DNA from: Niabella drilacis
Lineage (GTDB): Bacteria > Bacteroidota > Bacteroidia > Chitinophagales > Chitinophagaceae
Length of the DNA: 64,000 nucleotides
Assembly (NCBI RefSeq): GCF_900101395.1
Contig: NZ_FMZO01000012.1
Span: forward strand, 64,451 to 128,450
Direction of reading: 5' to 3'
A program made the translations under genes and the position numbers. Below, piece after piece: positions 44,726 through 53,807 of the stretch. Position 1 is the stretch's first letter, and each line of letters opens with the position of its first letter. The notes beneath the pieces are model-generated. The model was not told the DNA's origin and did not search any database. It worked only from the letters and a program-made list of their open reading frames with translations.

Positions 44726-45679
44726 ATGAAAAGAACCATCATTGCGACTGCCTGGTTTATCGCACTGTCATCTACCCCATCCCGGGCGCAGAACATAGAA
44801 CGTTATTATGATACGCAATGGAAAGAGACCCAACCGGCCGATGCCCGTTATTATTCCCGTATTCAAAAAACAGATTCAGGGTGGCTTCTTAAGAATTTTT
44901 TTATCAGCGAAAAAAGCCTTCAGATGACCGGTCTTTACAGTGATGAACAACAAAAGATCAAAAACGGGGAATTCATTTATTATCACTCCAACGGACGCCC
45001 CGAACGTAAAGGGAAGTACATCCATGATAAAAAAGAAGGGATATGGGTGAGTTTTCACCGGAACGGGATGATGGCTGATTCCGCTTTTCATAAGAATGGC
45101 CAGGTGCTCGGAGGCCATAAAAGCTGGTCGCCCGAAGGCTATTTAACAGATTCCTCTTTTTTCGGGACGGACGGCAGCGGGTTTAAAATTGCCTGGTTTG
45201 ACAACGGTTCCGTATCTTCTGCGGGATTATACGGTCCGGGCTACCGGAAAAAAGGGAAATGGAAATATTATCATAAAAAAGGCCAGCCAAGCTCGGAGGA
45301 ATACTACGAGAACGGCCAACAGACCGGTAAGAAATTTTTTAATGAAGACGGAACCCCAAAGGCCGACAGCACCAACCCCGAAAAACCGGCGGACTTCCCC
45401 GGAGGTGTCCAGGCCTGGTACAAATACCTTAAGCACCGGCTCTATTTTCCTCCTCAATACAAGCTGAAGAACGGCGACCGTGCAACAGTGGTCATCAGCT
45501 TTATCATTGATGAATCGGGGAAGGTATCCGAAGCATTTGTAAGCGATCCGTTTCATCCGGCTTTTGATGTGATCGCACTCCAGCTGATCCAAAAATCACC
45601 CGACTGGGTGCCGGCTACCGATCAGCATAACCGGCATGTAAAAGCCTACAGAACGCAGCCGGTCACCTTCCTGCGCTAG
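44726..45679 (+). CDS. secreted MORN-variant / TonB C-terminal-domain protein
   Basis: From ATG 44726 the protein has 317 residues with a signal peptide (MKRTIIATAWFIALSSTPSRAQ). MORN-2-like repeats follow (GEFIYYHSNGRPERKGKYIHD, GIWVSFHRNGM, GKWKYYHKKGQPSSEEYYENG), of the type also labelled YwqK. The last 90 residues are a TonB C-terminal-like domain (ATVVISFIIDESGKVSEAFV, PVTFLR). This pairing is common in Bacteroidota periplasmic proteins of unknown role. Its stop overlaps the end of the convergent GH43 gene by four bases. Confidence 0.8.
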   Translation: MKRTIIATAWFIALSSTPSRAQNIERYYDTQWKETQPADARYYSRIQKTDSGWLLKNFFISEKSLQMTGLYSDEQQKIKNGEFIYYHSNGRPERKGKYIHDKKEGIWVSFHRNGMMADSAFHKNGQVLGGHKSWSPEGYLTDSSFFGTDGSGFKIAWFDNGSVSSAGLYGPGYRKKGKWKYYHKKGQPSSEEYYENGQQTGKKFFNEDGTPKADSTNPEKPADFPGGVQAWYKYLKHRLYFPPQYKLKNGDRATVVISFIIDESGKVSEAFVSDPFHPAFDVIALQLIQKSPDWVPATDQHNRHVKAYRTQPVTFLR

Positions 45680-46677
45680 AAAGGAACCTTCCGCTGGTCA
45701 CCGGCCGGCTTCCATTCACCGGTTTTTATATTCAGCGTCCAGGGTTGCGGCTCCGGCAGCCACAGGCGGCCTTCACCTATTTGCAGCGGCATCCAGAGAT
45801 AGCGCGAATCCCACTGCGTTTTAGGCTTCCACTGATCTGCCATAAAAATAACCGTAACCGCTTTTGTTCCTTCTACCTTCAGCATCATGGTAGACTGTGA
45901 CCCGTAGGTATTGGTTTCCGGGGGGGCAATGTCTTTAAATTCCGACCAGGGACCGGCCAGCGTTTTTGCTGTTGCATATTTGTTCGGATTAGGGTTCCAG
46001 CCGGTAAGTGCAGAGCCAATAGCATAGTACAGCCCTTTATAATGCACTACGGCACCGCCCTCCAGCGGCGACCGGATAAAGCAGACCTCCTTTACCACAT
46101 CCAGGTAATCATCCGACAGGCCGGCAATATAAAAACCTTTGGTAGGCCGGCTTTCAAAAATAAGGTACGGTGTGCCATCATCATCAATAAACTGACCGAT
46201 ATCGCGGCTTTCCAGCCCAAGCGGCCGGAAGCTTTTCAGGTACTTAAAGGGCCCCTGCGGTGTTTTGGAAACAGCCACCCCTACCCGGGCGAGCTTGTAA
46301 CGCGCATCATCCAGGTGAAAATACATGACATAGGTTCTATTCTTCTTGTGATAAAACACTTTCGGGCGCTCCAGCACCCACCGCTGCCCCAGTTGCTCAG
46401 GGTCGGAAAGCTTTAATGCATGGCCACGGCTCTTCCAGTGAACCAGGTCTTCCGATTCATAACACCCCACATACCGGTAGCTGGTATCATTATCGGCGCG
46501 CCGGGCCTCCCCATACCAATAATATTTTTTTCCCAGCTTAATAATACCGCCGCCATGGGCCTGTATATGTTCGCCCTTATCATCGGACCATACCCCACCG
46601 GGGGTGATCACATTTTGTGAAAAAAGCAACGCCGGCACTACAAGCAGGCAAAGCATCGTTATTCTTATCCTGTTCAT
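45676..46677 (-). CDS. GH43-family glycoside hydrolase, secreted
   Basis: The product has 333 residues with a signal peptide ending near LLFSQ. The five-bladed propeller starts IQAHGGGIIKLGKKYYWYGE, followed by YRYVGCYESEDLVHWKSRG, RPKVFYHKKNRTYVMYFH, ESRDIGQFIDDDGTPYL and SPLEGGAVVHYKGLYY. The wording HGGGI...YYWYGE is like exo-beta-1,3-galactanase-type GH43 (subfamily 24), but subfamily is inference. Predicted to act outside the cytoplasm. Confidence 0.85.
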   Translation of the reverse strand: MNRIRITMLCLLVVPALLFSQNVITPGGVWSDDKGEHIQAHGGGIIKLGKKYYWYGEARRADNDTSYRYVGCYESEDLVHWKSRGHALKLSDPEQLGQRWVLERPKVFYHKKNRTYVMYFHLDDARYKLARVGVAVSKTPQGPFKYLKSFRPLGLESRDIGQFIDDDGTPYLIFESRPTKGFYIAGLSDDYLDVVKEVCFIRSPLEGGAVVHYKGLYYAIGSALTGWNPNPNKYATAKTLAGPWSEFKDIAPPETNTYGSQSTMMLKVEGTKAVTVIFMADQWKPKTQWDSRYLWMPLQIGEGRLWLPEPQPWTLNIKTGEWKPAGDQRKVPF

Positions 46678-46828
46678 TTTAAAGACGGTTTTAACCCGAT
46701 GCGCAAAAATAGGATTAAATGCCGCTAAAACGCAGAAGCACCGGTCTTTTAGCGCAATAGCAAGGGTCCGGCGCGCCGGTACCCCTATTTACCGCCGAAG
46801 CACTGTAGAAAAGATAGGAGCTCCTTTT

Positions 46829-47851
46829 TCATGGGCGGGCAACCCGCCGGAATTTTTGAATCGTATTCCCTAAAATATCACCCACATAAATATTGCCGTC
46901 CCGGTCAACAGTCAGATCATGATACCAGGACACAGCCCCCCTGTAGGAACCGCTCCTGCCCAACCGCGTTTGCACGGTGCCCGTTGTATCAAAAATGAAG
47001 ACATCCGAGCCGCGATGCTTCAGCTTTAAGAAACGGAGGTCATCAACCGCCAGCAACTTTGCGCCCGTGGGATCCATTGCAACGGCGGTCATTGCCCCAA
47101 ACGAGCGGTCTGCGAACTGTTTCATAAAATGACCCGCAGTATCAAATACCTGTATCCGGTTATTTTCCCGGTCTGCCACGTAAACCTCCCCGTTGCTGCC
47201 CAATGCTATTCCGTGCGGTATATCAAACGCGCCCTCCCCCTGGCCCTTCCGGCCCCATTCAAATAAATAATTCCCGGTTGCTGAAAATTTTATCACCCTG
47301 CTGTTCCCATAACCATCCGCTACATAAAATGAGCCATCCTTTGCAACAGCAATATCTGTGGGCCTGTCAAAATGCCGGCGGTCATTGCCGGCAACCCGGG
47401 CTTCACCAAGCGTCATTAAAAGCTTTCCGTCATGACTGAACTTAAAAACCTGGTTCAATCCGCAATCCGTAACCCAGATATTATCCTGATCATCCACATC
47501 CAGGCCATGCGGCATCACAAACAGGTGATCGCCCCAACTACTTAACAGCTCTCCGTTATTCCTGTTGATCACCAAAATGGTTTTATCAGAGATCGGCTCA
47601 CCGGGCATTGCGCCTGCCAATGGCCACTCCCTTGATCCCCTGTGGAAAACGACCAGGTTCTGAGCGGTATCCATATCCATACCTGTTGGGTTACCCAGCT
47701 TCAGCCCCCCCGGCAGGTGCAGCCAGCCCGCTGCCTGCCGGTACTTCGTTATTAAATCGGCGCCACGCCCCTTTTTCTGCGGCTGTAAAACATAGCCGGC
47801 CAGTAGCAAGCCTGTTACAGTCAATAAAGCAAGCACCCGTTTCCTGGTCAT
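46829..47851 (-). CDS. NHL-repeat six-bladed propeller (PAL-like) protein
   Basis: The product has 340 residues. An N-terminal hydrophobic segment (about 5-21) suggests export or anchoring. Four to six NHL repeats follow: MPHGLDVDDQDNIWVTDCGLNQVFKF, FDRPTDIAVAKDGSFYVADGYGN and IPHGIALGSNGEVYVADRENNRIQVF. The order resembles peptidyl-alpha-hydroxyglycine alpha-amidating lyases, but without their partner mono-oxygenase. Function is therefore unknown. It is transcribed in the same direction as the GH43 gene, 151 bases upstream. Confidence 0.8.
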   Translation of the reverse strand: MTRKRVLALLTVTGLLLAGYVLQPQKKGRGADLITKYRQAAGWLHLPGGLKLGNPTGMDMDTAQNLVVFHRGSREWPLAGAMPGEPISDKTILVINRNNGELLSSWGDHLFVMPHGLDVDDQDNIWVTDCGLNQVFKFSHDGKLLMTLGEARVAGNDRRHFDRPTDIAVAKDGSFYVADGYGNSRVIKFSATGNYLFEWGRKGQGEGAFDIPHGIALGSNGEVYVADRENNRIQVFDTAGHFMKQFADRSFGAMTAVAMDPTGAKLLAVDDLRFLKLKHRGSDVFIFDTTGTVQTRLGRSGSYRGAVSWYHDLTVDRDGNIYVGDILGNTIQKFRRVARP

Positions 47852-48264
47852 TTGTGCATATTTTTAGCGATACCCTGCTCCTTCGGAAAAATCAATGGGC
47901 AAAACCCTTATGGTTCAACAAGCCCATATGAACATGGTAACAGGAACTTCAGTTGTTTCAGAAACAAAGTTATGCAGCCGGTATTACAAAACGCTCATGA
48001 ACGCCCGTCCCCTCGGGGCAAACGCATCTAATTTCAGCATTGTTCAGCTCCGGAGGAGCAGCGTATTTATAGCAAATGTGTCTTTTTTATCAACCCGGCT
48101 CCTGTAGGAGCCGCGTGTTTCCCCTTCAATATCTTGCTATAAACACGAAGCACTTACAGTACCTGAAAATGCTCCTGGTGTGAAAAGACGGGCAGGTGCT
48201 GCAGATCATATCCCCGGCGCAGGTTCCAACCGGCAGCCAGGAGCCTGTTCCGGAAAAAAAATTG
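47852..48264. other. 413-base gap holding a repeat unit
   Basis: Apart from the repeat at 48018-48182, only short stretches remain and no gene is supported. GCCCGTC (48003-48009) and GACGGGC (48187-48193) form an inverted pair around the repeat. Confidence 0.4.
48018..48182. repeat. 165-bp repeat unit, uninterrupted copy
   Basis: It matches 44257-44627 in segments: the left part (GCAAACGCATCT through GGCTCCTGTAGGAGCCGCGT) and the right part (TGCTATAAACACG through GCTCCTGGTGTG) are nearly identical. The copy at 44257 has an extra hairpin and the 161-bp insertion between them. Contains the hairpins GCTCCGGAGGAGC and GGCTCCTGTAGGAGCC. Confidence 0.65.
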
Positions 48265-48308
48265 CGCAATCATTTAATTGCGTATATATTTGCAATCATA
48301 TCATTGCA
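48265..48308 (+). promoter_or_regulatory. double palindromic operator around the -7 box of the ArsR operon
   Basis: Palindrome 1 is CGCAAT-6-ATTGCG (48265-48282) and palindrome 2 is TGCAAT-6-ATTGCA (48291-48308); both contain CAATCAT. The perfect -7 box TATATTTG (48285-48292) lies between and touches the second. The ArsR ATG begins at 48313. Binding of the ArsR-type dimer here would block RNA polymerase, so autorepression is likely. Confidence 0.7.
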
Positions 48309-48312
48309 TATT

Positions 48313-48669
48313 ATGATTATCAGACGCGACGTGTTCCAGGCAATAGCAGATCCTATCCGGCGGCAGATCATCGACCTGGTAGCTTACCAGCCACTGAACC
48401 TGAATGCCATTGCTTCAGAATTTGAGGTAAGCAGACAGGCGGTTTCTGTACATGTCAGGATCCTGACCGAGTGCGGGCTCCTGGTGGTGACACAGAAGGG
48501 CCGGGAACGGTACTGTGAAGCGCGCCTGGAGCAGCTAAACGAGGTATCCGACTGGGTGACCCGGTACAAAGCGTTGTGGGAAAGCCGGTTTGCCTCTTTG
48601 GACAACTACTTAAAAAATACAAAACCTCAAAAAAAAAGCAATGCAAAAAAAAACGGCCGACGAAAATAG
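48313..48669 (+). CDS. ArsR-type winged-helix repressor
   Basis: From ATG 48313 the protein has 118 residues. DVFQAIADPIRRQIIDLVAYQP opens the winged helix, and LNAIASEFEVSRQAVSVHVRIL is the recognition helix region. No metal-binding Cys motif (ELCVCDL) is present, so it is not a metal sensor. A frame extends upstream to 48196 but runs through the operator, so the later ATG is chosen. It overlaps the AHSA1 gene by 29 bases, the common ArsR-AHSA1 pair. Confidence 0.9.
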   Translation: MIIRRDVFQAIADPIRRQIIDLVAYQPLNLNAIASEFEVSRQAVSVHVRILTECGLLVVTQKGRERYCEARLEQLNEVSDWVTRYKALWESRFASLDNYLKNTKPQKKSNAKKNGRRK

Positions 48670-49138
48670 TCCTTCCGGTCCAACAGTAGCAATAACTCAT
48701 GTTTTTGATGCGGAAAGGGAGCGGGTCTTCCAGGCCTGGACAAACGCGGAACAACTGGTACAGTGGTATGCTCCGGATGGATGTACCATCCACTTTAAAG
48801 CCATTGATATCCGGGAAGGGGGGGCTTTTCATTCCTGTATCCGGAACCCGGTGCATGGCAATTGCTGGTGCAAGGGACATTACCTGGAAATAGCCGTTCC
48901 TGAACGATTGGTTTTTACACTGGCAGTAACCAATGAAAACGGGGACGACATTACTGCAGAAGCGGCCGGTATGGCGCCCGGCTGGCCGGTTATGACAACG
49001 GTAACCGTAACCTTTGAAGCGCTGGGCTCCCAAACCCGGCTCCGGCTCCGGCAAACCGTACAGGCGGCACTTGCGCAAAGGACCGGTGCACTCCCAGGCT
49101 GGGTCCTGATGTTTAACCGGCTCAATCAACTGTTATGA
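48641..49138 (+). CDS. SRPBCC/AHSA1 domain protein
   Basis: The product has 165 residues with an AHSA1-type START-like fold: ITHVFDAERERVFQAWTNAEQLVQWYAPDGC at the start, GGAFHSCIRNP in the middle and GWVLMFNRLNQLL at the end. Such proteins bind hydrophobic ligands and are very often encoded next to this type of ArsR regulator. The ligand is unknown. The start overlaps the regulator gene end. Confidence 0.9.
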   Translation: MQKKTADENSPSGPTVAITHVFDAERERVFQAWTNAEQLVQWYAPDGCTIHFKAIDIREGGAFHSCIRNPVHGNCWCKGHYLEIAVPERLVFTLAVTNENGDDITAEAAGMAPGWPVMTTVTVTFEALGSQTRLRLRQTVQAALAQRTGALPGWVLMFNRLNQLL

Positions 49139-49154
49139 AATCAATCATCAACCA

Positions 49155-50042
49155 ATGAAACCGTTCCTGGCCACCCTCCTGCTTTTGCTGTCGGTAACAG
49201 CATGGGGGCAAAAAAAGACCCATGTACCCCATTCGCTCCCGGATATAAAAAAAACGCATATGCCATTACAGACAGGCTATTCCCTGGTGAACGGGATAAA
49301 AATGTATTACGAGATCTACGGGAAAGGGGCCCCGCTTGTGCTCATCCATGGCGGCGGCTCTACGATACAAACTTCCTTTGGGCGCATTATTCCCCTGCTT
49401 GCGCAACACCGGCAACTAATATGCGTTGAGCTGCAGGCCCACGGGCGAACGGGCGACCGGAATACGCCCCTGTCTTTTGAACAGGACGCCGACGATGTAG
49501 CGGCATTGCTCCGCAACCTGGGACTGCCAAAGGCCGATATCTTTGGCTTTAGCAACGGGGGCAACACCGCCCTGCAGATCGCCATCCGGCATCCGCGGCT
49601 TTGTAACCGCATCATCGCCGGCTCCGTGCTGCTAAAACACAACGGAACCCTGCCGCAATTTTGGGAGTTTATGAAGAACGGTACATTTGACCAGATGCCG
49701 CAGGCTTATAAAGATGCCTTTTTAACATTAACCCCGGATCCTTCAAAGCTGCATACCCTCTTTCAAAAATGCAAAGACCGGGTGCTGCACCTCACGGACA
49801 TCAGCGATGAAGCGCTCCGGTTCATACAGGCCCCGGTGCTACTGGTAAACGGAGATGCTGATGTAGCCACTCCGGAACATGTTATTGCCATATCCCGGCT
49901 GATCCCCCATTGCAACCTGGCCATCCTTCCCGGCGGACATGGCGAATACATGGGTGAGATCACGGCTCCCCGGCAAGGGCAAACCCCTTACAGATCCTTT
50001 GTATTGCTGATGGAGCGGTTTCTTGATACAGAGAGACAGTAA
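49155..50042 (+). CDS. secreted alpha/beta hydrolase
   Basis: The product has 295 residues with a signal peptide (MKPFLATLLLLLSVTAWGQ). The oxyanion region is LVLIHGGGST, the nucleophile elbow GFSNGG (Ser in DIFGFSNGGNTA), the acid NGDADVATP and the catalytic His GGHGEYMG. Likely an esterase, lipase or related hydrolase outside the cytoplasm; substrate unknown. It is third in the ArsR-AHSA1 operon (17-base gap) and is followed by a strong terminator. Confidence 0.88.
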   Translation: MKPFLATLLLLLSVTAWGQKKTHVPHSLPDIKKTHMPLQTGYSLVNGIKMYYEIYGKGAPLVLIHGGGSTIQTSFGRIIPLLAQHRQLICVELQAHGRTGDRNTPLSFEQDADDVAALLRNLGLPKADIFGFSNGGNTALQIAIRHPRLCNRIIAGSVLLKHNGTLPQFWEFMKNGTFDQMPQAYKDAFLTLTPDPSKLHTLFQKCKDRVLHLTDISDEALRFIQAPVLLVNGDADVATPEHVIAISRLIPHCNLAILPGGHGEYMGEITAPRQGQTPYRSFVLLMERFLDTERQ

Positions 50043-50065
50043 AAGAGAATGGAACCCTGGTAGAG

Positions 50066-50109
50066 ACTAAACGACTATAGATTTGCAATCCATAGTCGTT
50101 TAGTTTTTT
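50066..50109. terminator. terminator of the ArsR operon
   Basis: ACTAAACGACTAT (50066-50078) pairs perfectly with ATAGTCGTTTAGT (50092-50104). The loop can extend the stem with GATT/AATC. A run of T residues follows. Confidence 0.9.
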
Positions 50110-50208
50110 CATGTCAATCGTTTTTTGGTTATTGCCTACTCTATTCCCTTTTCGGCTTCCGGGTTGACTATAAAACACTGCTTTTACCTGTTATATCCCA
50201 TTACCCCG

Positions 50209-52647
50209 TTACAACTCCAGGTTGTACATGTAGCAAACCGGGTTTAAGGTTTCCATCTCTACCCCCTGTATCACTATAATATAGTTCCCGCTGATGTCCG
50301 ATGTAAAAAAATCAAAGCTGGTTTTTCCCTCCTCACCGGTATTCAAATTCGGAGCCCAGAACAGCGTGGTACGGATATCCGCCCCAACAGGCGGGTCAAC
50401 GGAATAATCCGGGTTGTAAAACGGCAGAGGGGAACTGATCTCCGGCAGCAAAAAGCCCGATGGTGGAGGTGGCGGAGCGCCGCCGAAAGATCCTTTAGGC
50501 GCCATGGTAAAACGTTGGCCGGCCCCGTTATATATAATTAATGCATTTTCATAACGGTAAACAAGCCCCTTTTTAGGAGCATGACTACGATCCTGTGTGT
50601 GCATCGGGCAATTTAGCACAAGGTACTTACACACATAATCCAACCCACCACCATATTGTTCGGTTATCGGTACCTCCCATTTTTTGCCGCTTTTCACTAC
50701 TACTTCCTGCAAACGGATCTCGTTGTTAAAGATCCTAAAGGTATCAGGACGGTAAACAGCCATTGTACTAAACGGCATCGAAAAATGTAACAACGACCCC
50801 GATCTTACCCCCTCATCAAACAACCCCGCATGACTGCCTAATTCTATATCATGATCCTGACGAAAATCCCTGCCCAGTACCAGGTACTTACGATCATTAC
50901 CACGCGCAAAAAGATCCTCCGGCGGAATACTAAAACGACCTTCCCCATTGACCGGAACTATCCCGGAACCACCACCCGACAGGATCATCAGATCCGATAC
51001 CTTCGACGCCTTCCGGTGCTTCGCCGTCACCTTCCCATACACCTCCCCCGGCGCTGACAACAGCTGCAGCGTGCCGGACGGACGGTATCCAACTATGGAT
51101 CCCCACCCATAGCCCTTCCAGCTTTGTGTTATTAAAAACTGATCCAATACACCTCCCTGTTTCGCATCCAACACAATACCCGGTACCTTACGCAGATGAT
51201 GGTAATAATACCCCTGTGTTATCGTGGGATAATGACCCCGCTCCAATGTTTGCGCCGCTACCACCGCCACTGACAGGTTCGCCTTTATCCCATGGTGATC
51301 CTGGTCTGATACCGTAACAGTCGCCTTTACCCGGTGATGTGCCCCAAAACGCACTTTTGCTATCTCAACGTTTACTACTGAGGCGCCTCCCTTTCCCGGA
51401 TCATGCATAAAATAACGTTCCGCCTCTGCTATACCCCCCGCACCTAATACAGCAAGACTCAGTACCCCCCGGGGCATACTATCTGCCGGCAATACCAACC
51501 TTAAAGAATCTCCCGCCGCAACCTGTACTGACCGGCTCCACAAAACTTTATTAAAAGAACGGAGAACCAACTCCACAGAACCCGGCATCCCCACATTAAA
51601 TATAACCACTGTATCATTGCCCGAAACCCGCAACATATAACCACTGGTAACAGGCTCCCGGGGTAACGCTATTTTACGCATACGGTTATTCTCCGTTACC
51701 ATCAGAGAGTCCATAACACCCTGCAGGGGAACAAAAGACATCCGGCCCAACCCATTCCCATCGGTCTGAACACTATCCAGGACCTTATTACCCCGCAACA
51801 ATTTTAATACCGCTGTAACAGGATTTTTATTAGCATCCGTAGCCTCAAATACTACATTGTTTAAAACTCCTGCCACCAATCGCCCTCCTTCCGGAAATAC
51901 CCGGATCGATGCCTGGTTACCCTCATGCCGGAGGTTCAGCAACAGACGGGCCGGACTCTTCGCTTCCGTTAGGAATACCTCAAACCGCACCGACGCACTA
52001 TCCGGTAGCCGCGGGTAAGTAAACTGTACCTCCGCTGCTCCCTTTTCATTCGTCTTTATACGACCCGTCTTTACACTGCTATCCCCTACCCATACCGTAT
52101 ACACTCCCGACGCTTTCACCAATGGTCCTTTCTGATCCCTCGCACGGATCCCTATTGTTGTTTTCGCGCCCCGCTCAATAGCATCCCCGTTTGTCGCAAA
52201 CGCCTCCAGCTCCACCCGCCGCTCTGTATTGGGAACAATCCTTAACGGCATTACAAACGCATCTTCAGGGCTGAAGTTGATCATCAGATCCGTAAACCCA
52301 TACAAAAAATACGGACCCGCAACCGCCGTATCCGGTAACGGGATCCAGCCATCGGAACGAAGGTCGTATACCGGAAACTGTTTTGCCACAAGCGTTTGCC
52401 TCCGGGCATCCACAACCCGCACATACATAACCTCACTCTTATGCGCCGACAGCATATAGGACTTAAACCAGATCGTATCCCCGGGAGCATATACGTTCCG
52501 GTCCGCATGCACATAAAGATTGCACGATGGATGCTCTTCCATATAAGAGGCCATCTTTACCGCTACTCCCGGCTGACCATAACTACCCACCGCCGTAAAC
52601 ATCAACAGCACTAAACAAAAAACCTTATGGATAATTTTACACCTCAT
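50209..52647 (-). CDS. large secreted MG2-type (macroglobulin-like) protein
   Basis: The product has 812 residues with a signal peptide (MRCKIIHKVFCLVLLMFTAVGSYG). The N-terminal part has LYVHADRNVYAPGDTIWFKSYML, an MG2 domain motif, then repeated beta-sandwich domains (RVFPEGGRLVAGVLNNVVFEATDANKNPV). The C-terminus is Pro-rich, with six prolines near PPPPPPSGF. Such proteins are common near TonB-linked genes of Bacteroidota and are thought to be envelope-located; function unknown. No thioester motif is visible. Confidence 0.75.
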   Translation of the reverse strand: MRCKIIHKVFCLVLLMFTAVGSYGQPGVAVKMASYMEEHPSCNLYVHADRNVYAPGDTIWFKSYMLSAHKSEVMYVRVVDARRQTLVAKQFPVYDLRSDGWIPLPDTAVAGPYFLYGFTDLMINFSPEDAFVMPLRIVPNTERRVELEAFATNGDAIERGAKTTIGIRARDQKGPLVKASGVYTVWVGDSSVKTGRIKTNEKGAAEVQFTYPRLPDSASVRFEVFLTEAKSPARLLLNLRHEGNQASIRVFPEGGRLVAGVLNNVVFEATDANKNPVTAVLKLLRGNKVLDSVQTDGNGLGRMSFVPLQGVMDSLMVTENNRMRKIALPREPVTSGYMLRVSGNDTVVIFNVGMPGSVELVLRSFNKVLWSRSVQVAAGDSLRLVLPADSMPRGVLSLAVLGAGGIAEAERYFMHDPGKGGASVVNVEIAKVRFGAHHRVKATVTVSDQDHHGIKANLSVAVVAAQTLERGHYPTITQGYYYHHLRKVPGIVLDAKQGGVLDQFLITQSWKGYGWGSIVGYRPSGTLQLLSAPGEVYGKVTAKHRKASKVSDLMILSGGGSGIVPVNGEGRFSIPPEDLFARGNDRKYLVLGRDFRQDHDIELGSHAGLFDEGVRSGSLLHFSMPFSTMAVYRPDTFRIFNNEIRLQEVVVKSGKKWEVPITEQYGGGLDYVCKYLVLNCPMHTQDRSHAPKKGLVYRYENALIIYNGAGQRFTMAPKGSFGGAPPPPPSGFLLPEISSPLPFYNPDYSVDPPVGADIRTTLFWAPNLNTGEEGKTSFDFFTSDISGNYIIVIQGVEMETLNPVCYMYNLEL

Positions 52648-52655
52648 GCGTACAG

Positions 52656-53620
52656 TTAAAAAGCACTTTTATATACTTTGAGCGTATCGGATGCCATACG
52701 TTGCGAATCATGCTTTATACGTAATGTTGTATAAGCAGCCTCCCGCAATGTTTCCCTCATCAGTCTGCTTCTCACAAGCGACACAATAGCCTCAGCGAAT
52801 TCCCGTATATCATAAAACCTGGTTTTTGTATCATACTTTCAATTCGCCCCTCTCCTACAATAACCAACCTTAAGTTATTTTCCCGGGAACAGGCTTCCTC
52901 AAAAGCATCTATCAAAAAATCAATACCCTTACATTGATCTATTCTACCGGTAAACAGCACAATTTTTTCAAAAGAGGCAAAACCCAATCGGGCTTTAAGG
53001 TCCCGCTTTTCCCCGTCTGTACAAACCTGGAACCGGCGATAGTTAAGTCCATTGGGAATAACCGTTATTTTTTTGGGATCCAGGGAATACCGTTCTTCCA
53101 GGAAATCCTTCATATATCCTGTTACAGAAATAATAAGGTCTGATAGTTCATACAATCTTTTTTCCTGTGCAAAAAGCTTCGCCGCATGCGCAGTGCCGGG
53201 CGGCATATCATTTAACTGATCCCGTCTCTTTTTGTTCCCGGAAAAAAGACTTTGCCAGGCAGCGGGATGTTTGTACCGCAACTTTAACGCTGTTAATATT
53301 GATAACCCATCCATAAAATTCACATGGAATATAACCCTGTCAAATTGAAGGATGATTGCTGATAAAGCAGTTACAATAATTGTAGCATACTTTTTTTCGC
53401 TATCATCATCCCACTTGTAAGATACCGGAGAAGGCATTTCTATTTGATAAGATGATGATTCCTGCCTTATTGAAAATTCCCGGGAATATCTGCTATGATA
53501 ATTAATTAAAAACACGGTAACACCAGAGGTTTCTGACAAGCTTTCTGTAAGCGCTCTTATATAGGTACCAATACCGTATTGCATGCCCCTGACTATGAGG
53601 CTCCAGAAATAAGCAGACAC
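52656..53620 (-). pseudogene. GT4-type glycosyltransferase with internal deletion
   Basis: From ATG 53620 the frame encodes an N-terminal GT-B domain with RGMQYGIGTYIRALTESLS and later IVLFTGRIDQCKGIDFLIDAF, typical of GT4 enzymes (rSAM-associated CFB-type glycosyltransferases share this opening). At about residue 265 (VGEGRIESM) the frame shifts to a short tail and stops at 52772. A second frame downstream reads FYDIREFAEAIVSLVRSRLM to a TAA at 52656-52658, exactly a GT4 C-terminus. The roughly 70 residues in between, with the donor-binding Glu motif, are missing. The enzyme is inactive. Confidence 0.7.
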
Positions 53621-53807
53621 TTTAAGGTTCCTGTTCCATCACAAACAGAAAGATAACATGAAAAACCGGAGTTTCCCGTTTTTCTATTCATTTTTCGCCT
53701 TTTCGGGCCTCGCCGCGGTCTTTTTCGCCTCTATAATCCCCATGCATGAAAGTCTTTTATAGACGAACACCTTTTTAACAGCATACCGGTTCTTCTTTTG
53801 TTTCAGT

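Noticed and set aside
48196-48312. Longer ArsR frame starting at 48196
   Set aside because: It runs through the twin palindromes and the -7 box, so the ATG at 48313 is the real start.
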